DNA of 64,000 bases from Chitinophaga polysaccharea (GTDB lineage Bacteria > Bacteroidota > Bacteroidia > Chitinophagales > Chitinophagaceae). Below, in pieces: positions 52,301 to 61,258 of the stretch. Location of the stretch: contig NZ_VIWO01000001.1 in assembly GCF_007829335.1 (NCBI RefSeq), positions 682,001-746,000 on the forward strand, written 5' to 3'. Each line of letters starts with the position of its first letter. Within the stretch, counting starts at the first letter, position 1. The translations under genes were made by a program, and so were the position numbers. Under the pieces are notes generated by a model. That model was not told the origin of the DNA and ran no database searches. It worked only from the letters and a program-made list of their open reading frames with translations.

Positions 52301-53870
52301 ATTGTTTGAAATAGTTGCAAAGGTGTTGTGGCTGGTTGCTCAATACAGCGAGCGGGGTGTCTGTACCCATAGAGCCAACAGGTTCTTTCCCGTCGATGGC
52401 CATAGGAGCAATGATCTGATCCAGGTCTTCTGTACTGTAGCCAAACGCGCGCTGGTATTTGAAGATCTGCTCATGTTCCAGGTGGCTAAAGGTAACCCTT
52501 GGTTCAGGCAGTTCTTCCAGGCGGATCTTATATTTATTCAGCCATTCGCCATATGGTTGCTGGGAGCAGATTTGTTGTTTCAGCTCTTCGTCACCAATAA
52601 TGCGGCCCTGTTCCATGTCTACGATAAACATTTTACCCGGCTGCAGGCGGCCTTTTTCTTTTACATTTTTAGGATCAATCGGTAATACGCCGGCTTCAGA
52701 AGCCATGATCACGCGATCGTCTTTCGTTACCACGAAGCGGCTGGGGCGTAATCCGTTACGATCCAGGGTAGCTCCGATAATTTTACCGTCGGTGAAGGAA
52801 ATGGAGGCTGGACCATCCCAGGGCTCCATGAGGGAGGCGTGGTATTCGTAGAACGCCTTCTTTTCTTCGCCCATGCTTTCATTACCATCCCATGCTTCCG
52901 GAACCAGCATCATCATTACATGTGGCAGGGACCGGCCGGTAAGGGTGAGCAGTTCTATTACATTGTCCAGGCAGGCAGAATCGGATTGACCTTCTTCCAC
53001 GATAGGAAGCAGCATTTCCATTTCTTCCGGAGTAAAATACTTGGACACAAAGTCCCGTTCGCCAGCGCGCAGCCAGTTGAGGTTACCTTTGAGCGTATTG
53101 ATTTCACCGTTATGGGCAATATACCGGTAAGGGTGCGCTAATCTCCAGCTAGGGAAAGTATTAGTCGCAAACCGGGAGTGGATAAGGGCAAAGGCAGATA
53201 CCATTTTCTCATCACTCAGGTCGGTATAATAATGACGTACCTGGTAGGTAGTCAGCTGACCTTTATATACAATTGTTTTATACGAGAGAGACGCAATATA
53301 AAACAGTGACTTTTCTTTTGGTACAGTATTACGCACTGTTTTAGATGCGTAGTTACGGAGCACAAATAATTTGCGCTCAAACATTTCAGGGTCACTGATA
53401 TGATAAGGACAGGCAATAAATACCTGTTCAATTTCCGGTTCTACAGAAAGGGCGGTCTCACCGATACCATCCGGACGTACCGGTACTTTGCGATAGCCAA
53501 GAATTTCGAGGCCCAGTTTCTCTGCGCTGCGCTGGAGAATCTCACGACATTCCTCGCGCCAGCGTGGTTCTTTCGGAAAGAAGACCATGCCTACACCGTA
53601 TTTTCCAAATTCCGGCAGGCGGATACCCAGTTTCAGGCATTCGTCGTACAGAAACTCATGTGGCATTTGAAACAGTATTCCTGCACCATCTCCTGTGTTT
53701 TGCTCACAACCGCAGGCTCCGCGGTGTTCCATGTTTTCCAGCATGGTTAGTGCATCACGAATGATATGGTGAGATTTACGGCCTTTGATATGAGCTGTAA
53801 ACCCTGTTCCGCAGGCATCATGTTCAAATTCCGGACGGTATAAACCTTGCGTTTGCTTCACTTCATCCAT
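49341..53870 (-). CDS. gltB: Glutamate synthase large subunit
   Basis: Converts glutamine plus 2-oxoglutarate to two glutamates for nitrogen assimilation. The 1,509-residue protein has a class II glutamine amidotransferase domain with nucleophile cysteine C20 (EHDACGTGF), so a propeptide of 19 residues must be removed. A central domain follows, then the FMN-binding synthase barrel ([46 protein letters not shown]). The 3Fe-4S cysteines are in [19 protein letters not shown], and the C-terminal beta-helix of GXGXG repeats ([41 protein letters not shown]) ends the protein. First gene of gltB-gltD. Confidence 0.98.
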   Translation of the reverse strand: [1509 protein letters not shown]

Positions 53871-54319
53871 TTGGTTTAGATTTTTTGCTTTGGCACACTC
53901 TCTCCCATATGACTTGCGCCGTGGGTGATGGTGTACGATATAATTCGGGAACGGTTTAAAGATACTAAAGGAATGCGGTATTTTTTATAAAAACTTTTGT
54001 TAGACGCATAAAATTTAGAAAAAGATAAAAAGATACCAGCAATTGTTAGAATAATTGAAAAAAATGAAAGGGCCGCAGTGGCAAATTGGGCCGTTTTGAG
54101 GAGGACTGCGAGCAAAGCTGTGTGGTTAAATTGGCAATTACGATATATAATATTTTTAAGACCCTTCTTTTACATCGCTTGCCATATATTATTTTAATAT
54201 CTATTGTTTAATAACTTATTATTTACGCTACTATTTGCATGTTCTTTTTTATTGATTATTTTTTACATAAAAAACATATCTGTATAATGGTTAAAATCAA
54301 TTTGATAGAAATAAAAAGA
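53871..54319. other. Intergenic region upstream of gltB
   Basis: About 450 AT-rich bases between divergently placed transcripts: the gltB start on the left and the terminator of the M57-like gene on the right. It must carry the gltB promoter; a near-consensus minus-strand TATCTTTA lies about 85 bases upstream. Open frames here (for example 53876-54115) are poor. No regulatory RNA is evident. Confidence 0.4.
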
Positions 54320-54346
54320 GGCCAACCAAATAAGTATTGGTTGGCC
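54320..54346 (-). terminator. Terminator of the M57-like lipoprotein gene
   Basis: GGCCAACCAA (54320-54329) pairs with TTGGTTGGCC (54337-54346). On the minus strand it is followed by TCTTTTTATTT, 31 bases after the stop. Confidence 0.85.
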
Positions 54347-54377
54347 CTCCAGCCTGAAACAATTTATGATGAATAAG

Positions 54378-56027
54378 TTATAAACTGATCCATGGACCAT
54401 AGCCATTGGCTTTTGTCCAGGTTCTCTGAATCAGGTTATCGCTGGGTCCTTTAACAAAGATATCCATCGACAGGGAGTCGGAAGACGCAACCGCCGGCGC
54501 TGAATAGATGCTGGAACCAATAGGCTGCCAACTTTTCCAGTTGTTATCAACATACCAATTGGTAGTAATAAGTTGGTGATTGTTACCCAGGGCGAAAACA
54601 TCTACATTAAAATTTCCTCTTGCGATGGCGGCTGGTGCAGAATAGATCGTACCGCCAAGACTCTGCCAAACAGTTCTATCAGACTCTCTTGTCCATACTC
54701 CTTGTAAGAGATGGTTACTGGCATCCTGGGCGTACATTTCAATAGAATTGACATACCGGGAAGCACTGGTGGCAGATGAAGCTACTGTTGTCGCAAAACT
54801 TTGCCATTCATGCCAGCCCTCTCCTTCTACGTAGTATCTGGTTTGTAAAACATTATTTGCACCTTTTACCAGCACGTTGATAAAATTAGCCCCCCTGGAT
54901 GCAGCATTAGGAGCTGAATAGAAAGTACCGCCAAGGTCTGTCCATTGCTGGCTCCATCCTCCATTCAGCGTCCAAGTTTTAAAGATCAGATTATTGTTGG
55001 CGCCTCTTGCGAAAACGGCAATATTGTTTTCATCACGGGAAGTTACAGACGGATCTGATGTAAGCGTGCCGCCGAGGTCAGTCCAGGCAGACCAGCCAGC
55101 AACAGGCGTGTATACTTTTTCCAACAGCGTATTGTTCTTACTTCTTACAAATAAGTGCAGTTCTTTGGTGCCTTTCCTATAGGTAGCAGTCGGAACATTG
55201 AAAATGCCAGTTAAATTATTGTAGAAATAATTTAGCGCAATAACGTCATTTGGATTGAACGGATGGTCTTCATTATTCAAGCAGCCGGACATCCAGCTGA
55301 AACCCGCGCCACTAGTTGGTGTTCCATCAATTTTGATGAGATCTGCCTGGGTATCGCTTGTTTTAGCTATTTGCTTATAAGTGCAGTGGTAAAGATTGTC
55401 TGCATAAGTAGTATGTCTTAATCCAATGGCATGAGCAATTTCATGGGCAATCAATGTAGCCAGCTTTTTTTCATCCAGGCTTGTTCCCAATGCAGTTACA
55501 TCAAGGGTTATCGGACTTGAAGGATTTCTGGCAACTGCAGGATAAGCAGGCGTCAAAGCCTGCGTTCCATCACCCAGTTTACCATCTTTGATTTCGATAT
55601 CTGCATCTGACGTATTAGCTACTTTTTTAAAGGTAATACTCAGACTAAGCGCGTTAAACCTGGCGATGGCAATATCTGCTGCATTGGAATAGGCAGCAGG
55701 TAAACCAGCTACAGACACATTGATTGTACGTGGCAGTGCTGTCAGTGTATATGATAACTTGTACTGGTCGGCTTCAGCGATAGACAAAACAGTATAGCCT
55801 TGTTTGCTTTCAAGATCTTTTTCGGTTAAAAAAAGATCTCCTTCTACTACATACCCTCCATTAAGCTTTTTTGCATTTAATGTATCAAAGCCCAAAGCGT
55901 TGATTTTACTGACAGTGGAAGGGGATATTTTTTTGTCATCTTCCGGGTTAGTTGGGGTCTTAACACAGGCAGATAAGAAAACAGCACCTGCTGCAGCACA
56001 GGCGAGAAATTTCGTGCGTGAATTCAT
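54378..56027 (-). CDS. Lipoprotein zinc metalloprotease with DUF346-type beta-propeller repeats
   Basis: The 549-residue protein has a lipobox (LSAC, C21) and a zincin domain with the complete extended motif HEIAHAIGLRH (H195, E196, H199, G202, H205), as in M57/matrixin-like proteases. From about 265 to the end, five or six repeats of ~45-50 residues carry W-x-D/S-LGG-x-x-SAP-A-x-R motifs (WTDLGGTFYSAPNAASRGAN, WQSLGGTIYSAPAAIARGNF), typical of PLL-like lectin/DUF346 propellers that bind sugars. The protein is thus a surface-exposed protease with a likely glycan-binding tail. Export to the outer face would need a lipoprotein export signal, which is not clear here. Confidence 0.85.
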   Translation of the reverse strand: MNSRTKFLACAAAGAVFLSACVKTPTNPEDDKKISPSTVSKINALGFDTLNAKKLNGGYVVEGDLFLTEKDLESKQGYTVLSIAEADQYKLSYTLTALPRTINVSVAGLPAAYSNAADIAIARFNALSLSITFKKVANTSDADIEIKDGKLGDGTQALTPAYPAVARNPSSPITLDVTALGTSLDEKKLATLIAHEIAHAIGLRHTTYADNLYHCTYKQIAKTSDTQADLIKIDGTPTSGAGFSWMSGCLNNEDHPFNPNDVIALNYFYNNLTGIFNVPTATYRKGTKELHLFVRSKNNTLLEKVYTPVAGWSAWTDLGGTLTSDPSVTSRDENNIAVFARGANNNLIFKTWTLNGGWSQQWTDLGGTFYSAPNAASRGANFINVLVKGANNVLQTRYYVEGEGWHEWQSFATTVASSATSASRYVNSIEMYAQDASNHLLQGVWTRESDRTVWQSLGGTIYSAPAAIARGNFNVDVFALGNNHQLITTNWYVDNNWKSWQPIGSSIYSAPAVASSDSLSMDIFVKGPSDNLIQRTWTKANGYGPWISL

Positions 56028-56201
56028 AGTTGAGATTTTTTGACAATCAATATGTTACAGTATAAGTGTTAGTATAGGGAACAATTATTGATCGGGTGAT
56101 AACAATTTTGTCAAAAATAACTAAAAACACGTAAAAAAAAAAAGCTATACAATTTAAATATCAACTTATCTACCTGGTTCTGCAACTAGAGTTGGATGAC
56201 G

Positions 56202-56238
56202 ATTTGCCTGGGCACCGGGTTAAAGTGCCCAGGCAAAT
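56202..56238 (-). terminator. Perfect 14-bp hairpin after the GHL10 gene
   Basis: ATTTGCCTGGGCAC (56202-56215) and GTGCCCAGGCAAAT (56225-56238) pair perfectly with a 9-base loop, 5 bases beyond the stop. There is no T run on the minus strand, so it may stabilise the mRNA end or act with Rho. Confidence 0.65.
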
Positions 56239-56242
56239 GTGA

Positions 56243-57784
56243 TTACGGCTCAAACAGGAAAACAGTCTTCCCATTCTTTACCTGTACCCGCAAAGGTTCA
56301 CCCAACAGGCTCTCATTCTGCATCCTGTCGAGAGCAGTCACCACATAAGTATATGATTTCCCCTTTACATAGGTCAGATCTTTATATACCGGGTCAGACA
56401 TCTGGCCCAGGATGGCCAGAATTTTCGTGGGGTCGGTAACGTTAATCGGTTCATTTTGTTCAAAACGGTATAGCACGTATTGTTTGGTGCGACCGGTGGT
56501 ATCTTCATCCGTCCAGTGTATTTCCAGTCCGCCGCTGCGTTCCACGGCATCTGCGAAATAAGGCGCATCCGGGGTTTCTTTTGGCAGCCAGGGCATAACA
56601 GGACGCAGCGCCGGGTATCTGTAAACACCTCTGCGCAGCGCATCTTCAATGCCAAGCGGATTGCCCCTGAAAGAAGCCGCGCTATAAAAAATACTTCCCT
56701 GAACGGTATTGAGCGTTCTGGCTTCTTCTATCTGGGCGGGTATTTCATTGGGATTTCTCCAGGCAGCATTGCTGTTGATGCGATATACGCCATGGCCGAT
56801 GTACACTTGCCTGCCATAGCCGTGCTGACTCCACCAGTTGAGTAATATTTCATAATCTGCCAGCCGGTGGCCACGCTCCCAGTAAATTTGAGGAGCTACA
56901 TAATCGATCCAGCCCTTCTTTAGCCATTTAAGGATATCGGCATATAAGTCGTCGTAGTTGGTTTGACCGCCTTTGGTGTAGGAGCCTTCAGGGTCTTTGT
57001 CTTTGTTCCGCCAAACGCCAAAAGGACTTACGCCAAATTTTACCCAGGGCTTTTCTGCCTTAATGGCTACACTCAGCATTTGTATGATGGCGTCTACATT
57101 GGCCCTGCGCCAATCGTCCTTCATCATATTACCTCCATATTGGCGATAGGAGTTGTTATCGGGAAATTCTTTTCCGGGAACACGATAAGGATAGAAGTAA
57201 TCATCGAAGTGTACGGCATCAATATCATAGCGTTTCACCACATCACGGATAACAGCTGTTACGTAGTCCCGCACTTCCGGGATACCCGGATCGAAATATT
57301 TTCTATTGTCGTAGGTCAGAAACCATTGCGGATGAAGTCGGGTAATATGGTTGGGGGCCACGCTACTGCGGCTTACATTGAATACGGCACGATAGGGATT
57401 AAACCAGGCGTGGAATTCCATGCCCCGTTTATGCGTTTCTTCCACCATGAACTGTAAGGGATCATAATATGGATTGGGCGCTTGTCCCTGAACGCCGGTG
57501 AGGTATTCCGACCAGGGCTCGTAGGGAGAGGCATAAAATGCATCGGTAGCAGGACGAACCTGCACCACTACTGCATTCATGCCATTGCGTTGTTGCTGAT
57601 CCAGTATGGCAATGAATTCCTGTTTTTGTTGTTCTGTACTTAAGCCACGCCGGGAGGGCCAGTCAATATTTTCAATAGTGGCGATCCAAACTGCCCTTAA
57701 TTCCCGTTTGGGAGGCAATTGCGCCCATGCCTGTTGCATCAGGACTACACACAAAATAGTCCCCGCTATAAATTGCTTCAACAT
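56243..57784 (-). CDS. GHL10-family glycoside hydrolase-like secreted protein
   Basis: From ATG 57784 (12 codons inside the frame) the protein has 513 residues with a signal peptide (MLKQFIAGTILCVVLMQQAWA). The family core starts at KRELRAVWIATIENIDWPSRRGL and includes GMNAVVVQVRPATDAFYAS, MEFHAWFNPYRAVFN, IDAVHFDDYFYPY and KFGVSPFGVWRN, a TIM barrel. The C-terminal ~100 residues are a fibronectin-like domain (GLEIHWTDEDTTGRTKQYVLYRF). Such proteins are predicted to act on glycans of the cell surface or peptidoglycan. Substrate unknown. Confidence 0.88.
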   Translation of the reverse strand: MLKQFIAGTILCVVLMQQAWAQLPPKRELRAVWIATIENIDWPSRRGLSTEQQKQEFIAILDQQQRNGMNAVVVQVRPATDAFYASPYEPWSEYLTGVQGQAPNPYYDPLQFMVEETHKRGMEFHAWFNPYRAVFNVSRSSVAPNHITRLHPQWFLTYDNRKYFDPGIPEVRDYVTAVIRDVVKRYDIDAVHFDDYFYPYRVPGKEFPDNNSYRQYGGNMMKDDWRRANVDAIIQMLSVAIKAEKPWVKFGVSPFGVWRNKDKDPEGSYTKGGQTNYDDLYADILKWLKKGWIDYVAPQIYWERGHRLADYEILLNWWSQHGYGRQVYIGHGVYRINSNAAWRNPNEIPAQIEEARTLNTVQGSIFYSAASFRGNPLGIEDALRRGVYRYPALRPVMPWLPKETPDAPYFADAVERSGGLEIHWTDEDTTGRTKQYVLYRFEQNEPINVTDPTKILAILGQMSDPVYKDLTYVKGKSYTYVVTALDRMQNESLLGEPLRVQVKNGKTVFLFEP

Positions 57785-57872
57785 CTGCCTTGCTTTTAAC
57801 CTAAGATGCGAAAATAGCAAAAAGGGCGCCTGTTATAATATAAATATGTGATTCTTATGAAGATAGCATGGC

Positions 57873-59738
57873 TTACTCTTTTTCCGTCTTCACACGAAAG
57901 GCCCCAGGCTGGTAGTTTTCAGGCAGATACTCCGATGGAATGGTGGTGGTATTGCCATCGCGGTGTGCCAGGTAGTTGGGCGACATAATTTCAATACCTG
58001 CGGTATTAAAGCAATCCTGTATGTTGCGGTGCAGTTCGGAATAAAGCAGTGCCATCTGGTGAGGCCGGTCTGTATAGGCGTTGATTTCATAGGCAACGGA
58101 AAAATCATTGAGGGCGGTTTGCAGCACAAAAGGCTGTTTTTCTCCCATAATGCCTTCTGTGGCCATAGCAGCCTTTATGAGCTGTTCGTGTACTTGTTTC
58201 CAGGGAACATCATAACCGATGGTTACGGTGGTATGTATAATGAGACCAGGATCTTTACTGGAGCTGGTAAAATTGATGGTATGCCCATTTAGTATGCTGG
58301 CGTTGGGTACCGTAATTTCTTCATTTTTAATGGTGCGCAGCCGGGTCACCAGTAAATTTTTCTCAATTACATCTCCGGTGATATCCCCTATTTTTACCCG
58401 GTCTCCTATTTTAAATGGCCGCATGTAAGTAATTACGAAGCCTGCAATCACGTTGGAAATCGCAGACGAAGAGCCCAGGGAAAAGAGGATTCCCAGAAAA
58501 ACGGATACGCCCTGGAATATTTTAGAGTCCGACCCCGGCAGGTAAGGAAAGATGACCACGAACATAAACGCGTACAGCAGGAATTTGATGCCACTTCCCG
58601 TAGGCCGGGCCCAATCGGGGTAGAAACCTTTGATACTAAGGTTGCCGGAAGCAATTTCTTCTGCCAGGTAGTTGACTAGTTTTGCCAGGTATCTTGTAAT
58701 AAAATAGATAACAACGATGGTGAGTAGTTTGGGGAGATACTGGAGAAAGGAATAACCCGCTGATTTCACCGGGGCTAGTGTCCAGTTGATAAGTTTATCG
58801 GCAATGCCTTTGGTCCAGGGGAAAATGCTGAACACAAAGGGTAAGGTAATGTAGAAGATAAACAGGATTAAAATAATCCGGATAATGCGTAGGGCGCTGA
58901 AAACAATCCCCATCTGCTTTTGGGGGTTCAGCAAGGCATAGTCTTTCACTTTTACGCCTTTAATATAACGGTCTTTTTCTCGCACCACTTTGATACGCAA
59001 CCGTTTAAAGAGGCGGTTAATGCCGTATACAATACCGGAAAATATTGCGATGATAAGGAGTAACCATCCAACCCGGATGAGGATATTTTCCAGGCTGTTA
59101 TTCTTCTTTTCCTGGAGTATCGCTTTCCGGATGGCGGCGGTATATTCGGTGGCCACCTGCATTTTGTCCTGGTTAAGCCATAGGGCGTCGTCGTCGGTGA
59201 TGCTTAGGATAACGAGTTCATTATAGGTAACATCCACGTTGTTTTCATTGGCTACGGCGTTGAGGGTATCGGGGCTAAAGAAGGGATCGGCCGCGAGTTG
59301 TTGCAGTTTGTGATCGGTGTTTTGGGCTCTTTCGCTGGGCTGTAGCGGACCTAGTTTATTGTACACGAAAAAGAGGGTATCTCCGAAAGGGGCTACGGGA
59401 AAGCCGCCATGGCTGGCTTTTAGCCTGGCGATGCGCTGCAGGCTTGCTGCTTTTTTCAGTGAATCAGCCTGTTCAAAGGCGGCCAGCTTTTCCTGGAGCG
59501 CTACCTTACGCTGGTCATTGTCGTTGCTGATAAGCTGGAGTTGTTGTTCCAGCGCTTTTTTCTGCGTTTCGCCGACTTTCTGCAGGGAGTCATTTTCCCG
59601 GAGCAGCCGGGTGGTCTGGGCCAGTTGCAGATCTGTAAGGGAGTCGCGGTAGGCCCGGCTGGTATCATGTTGTGCGATACAGGGCAATATGGTATTGGTC
59701 AGCGCGAACGCTAGTAACCCGGTAAAAACAGCTCTCAT
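57873..59738 (-). CDS. MscS-family mechanosensitive channel with periplasmic coiled coil
   Basis: The 621-residue protein has a signal peptide (about 1-22), a charged coiled-coil region (about 30-110) in the periplasm, several TM segments between 210 and 430, and the MscS core: SLGSSSAISNVIAGFVITYMRPFKIGDRVKIGDITGDVIEKNLLVTRLRTIKNEEITVPNASILN. That core contains the pore helix and beta domain. A C-terminal alpha/beta domain closes the protein. The family releases solutes upon hypo-osmotic shock. The N-terminal extension is longer than in minimal MscS. Single gene. Confidence 0.92.
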   Translation of the reverse strand: MRAVFTGLLAFALTNTILPCIAQHDTSRAYRDSLTDLQLAQTTRLLRENDSLQKVGETQKKALEQQLQLISNDNDQRKVALQEKLAAFEQADSLKKAASLQRIARLKASHGGFPVAPFGDTLFFVYNKLGPLQPSERAQNTDHKLQQLAADPFFSPDTLNAVANENNVDVTYNELVILSITDDDALWLNQDKMQVATEYTAAIRKAILQEKKNNSLENILIRVGWLLLIIAIFSGIVYGINRLFKRLRIKVVREKDRYIKGVKVKDYALLNPQKQMGIVFSALRIIRIILILFIFYITLPFVFSIFPWTKGIADKLINWTLAPVKSAGYSFLQYLPKLLTIVVIYFITRYLAKLVNYLAEEIASGNLSIKGFYPDWARPTGSGIKFLLYAFMFVVIFPYLPGSDSKIFQGVSVFLGILFSLGSSSAISNVIAGFVITYMRPFKIGDRVKIGDITGDVIEKNLLVTRLRTIKNEEITVPNASILNGHTINFTSSSKDPGLIIHTTVTIGYDVPWKQVHEQLIKAAMATEGIMGEKQPFVLQTALNDFSVAYEINAYTDRPHQMALLYSELHRNIQDCFNTAGIEIMSPNYLAHRDGNTTTIPSEYLPENYQPGAFRVKTEKE

Positions 59739-59840
59739 TCCCGAAGCTTTTATTTAAAGTACGGAAATTTCCCCGGAGCATCCGGGGGCACGTATAAAAA
59801 TAAATGTATTTTATAGAAATTTAATCCAAATAGGATCATT

Positions 59841-60293
59841 CTATATTTTTCTCTTTGTATACTGGCTGTAATCCGGCAAGCTGGCTTCATATTCCTGGTG
59901 CATCAGGGGCGACGTGAGAAGGAAGTCGGCAGAAGCACGATTGCTGGCCATGGGGATATTCCATACAACGCCTAAGCGTAGCAGGGCCTTGATATCGGGG
60001 TCGTGCGGCAGTGCTTCCATGGGGTCCCAGAAGAAAATGATCACATCCAGCTCTCCTGTAGCTACCAGAGCGCCAATTTGCTGGTCGCCGCCCAGGGGGC
60101 CGCTCAGCAGTTTACGCACAGATACATCCAGCGCCTGCTCTATCAGCTGGCCGGTGGTACCAGTGGCATATAGTTCATGGCGACTCAATACTGTTTTGTT
60201 ATAAACAGCCCACTCTATCAGCTCTGCCTTTTTGTGATCGTGCGCAATCAGGGCAATTCTTTTGCGTGCTTTTAAGACTTTCGTTGTTTGCAT
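59841..60293 (-). CDS. mgsA: Methylglyoxal synthase
   Basis: Converts dihydroxyacetone phosphate to methylglyoxal, an overflow bypass of lower glycolysis. The 150 residues match the family closely: IALIAHDHKKAELIEWA, the phosphate-binding ATGTTG, LSGPLGGDQQIG with catalytic D70, IIFFWDPMEALPHDPDI and NIPMASNRASADFLL. Length is typical. A minus-strand -7 element (TACTTTTG) begins only 6 bases before the ATG, which would give an almost leaderless mRNA if used. Confidence 0.97.
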   Translation of the reverse strand: MQTTKVLKARKRIALIAHDHKKAELIEWAVYNKTVLSRHELYATGTTGQLIEQALDVSVRKLLSGPLGGDQQIGALVATGELDVIIFFWDPMEALPHDPDIKALLRLGVVWNIPMASNRASADFLLTSPLMHQEYEASLPDYSQYTKRKI

Positions 60294-60299
60294 ACTTCA

Positions 60300-60307
60300 C
60301 AAAAGTA
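60300..60307 (-). promoter_or_regulatory. -7 element immediately upstream of mgsA
   Basis: On the minus strand the bases read TACTTTTG, fitting TAnnTTTG. No -33 TTTG is present at the normal spacing, so it may be fortuitous. Confidence 0.3.
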
Positions 60308-60490
60308 ATAAGTGACAGGCAATAAATAAATGTAGAATTCTACCATATTATTTCGCTTCCTACCGGGCAATTATATAAGAAAAAAAGCATATAATTATGA
60401 GTGGCAAAGATATCAGGGATACCTATGTGCCAATTGTTTATTTCGATGGCCCACATTTGAACACATCCCGGAAATCTGCCCGAAAAAGAT

Positions 60491-60498
60491 TACCTTTG
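60491..60498 (+). promoter_or_regulatory. -7 element upstream of the Nfu gene
   Basis: TACCTTTG, 21 bases before the ATG at 60520. The -33 box is poor. Confidence 0.4.
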
Positions 60499-60519
60499 CA
60501 GGAGTAAATCCGGATAAAA

Positions 60520-61116
60520 ATGATTAAAACAGGAAATCCAATCATCAGCATATACACGGAAATGACGCCAAACCCAGAAACAATGAAGTTTGTGGCTAAC
60601 AAACTGTTGTATCCTGGTAAAAGCATCGATTTCCCGGATGAAGCCAGCGCTAAACCATCTCCTTTAGCTATCGAGTTGTTTAGCTTCCCTTTTATCAAGG
60701 GAGTGTTTATCATGGCTAACTTTATTACGTTGACAAAGACCAGCGAAACTGACTGGAACGATATCATCCCTACGGTAAAAGCCTTCCTGAAAGAATACCT
60801 GGAAGACTCCCGCCCTGTTATCAATGAAGACGAGGTAGTAGTTACCAAGTCTGCCGCCAGCAACGAAGTAAGTGCTGATGATACCGATGTAGTAAAACGT
60901 ATCAAGGAATTATTGGAAAATTATGTGAAACCGGCTGTTGAAATGGATGGCGGCGCCATTCAGTTCAAAGACTATGAAAACGGCACGGTGAAACTGATGT
61001 TACAAGGTTCCTGTTCAGGCTGTCCCTCTTCCATGATTACGCTGAAAGCCGGTATTGAAGGCATGATGAAGCGTATGATCCCTGAAGTGAAGGAAGTGGT
61101 GGCAGAAGCAGAATAA
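60520..61116 (+). CDS. NifU-like iron-sulfur cluster carrier (Nfu)
   Basis: The 198-residue protein has an N-terminal Nfu domain (about 1-90: YTEMTPNPETMKFVAN, SPLAIELFSFPFIKGVFIMANFITLTK) and a C-terminal NifU domain (about 122-190) with EMDGGAIQFKDYENGTVKLMLQGSCSGCPSS. The cluster-binding CxxC is C165/C168. It transfers Fe-S clusters to target enzymes. It is monocistronic, ended by a strong terminator, and next to genes unrelated to cluster assembly. Confidence 0.94.
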   Translation: MIKTGNPIISIYTEMTPNPETMKFVANKLLYPGKSIDFPDEASAKPSPLAIELFSFPFIKGVFIMANFITLTKTSETDWNDIIPTVKAFLKEYLEDSRPVINEDEVVVTKSAASNEVSADDTDVVKRIKELLENYVKPAVEMDGGAIQFKDYENGTVKLMLQGSCSGCPSSMITLKAGIEGMMKRMIPEVKEVVAEAE

Positions 61117-61147
61117 GCCATAGTTGAGTGAATGATAGTGTTAAACG

Positions 61148-61179
61148 AAAGCACAGTCTTTATGGCTGTGCTTTTTTTT
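61148..61179 (+). terminator. Rho-independent terminator of the Nfu gene
   Basis: AAAGCACAG (61148-61156) and CTGTGCTTT (61166-61174) form a stem followed by a run of eight T. It lies 31 bases after the stop. Confidence 0.92.
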
Positions 61180-61258
61180 AGCTGCTACCCAGGGTATTTA
61201 GCAATAGCGAAAAGGCCCGGATATAGAACATTGAACACTAAAAAAGCAAATAGCCAGC

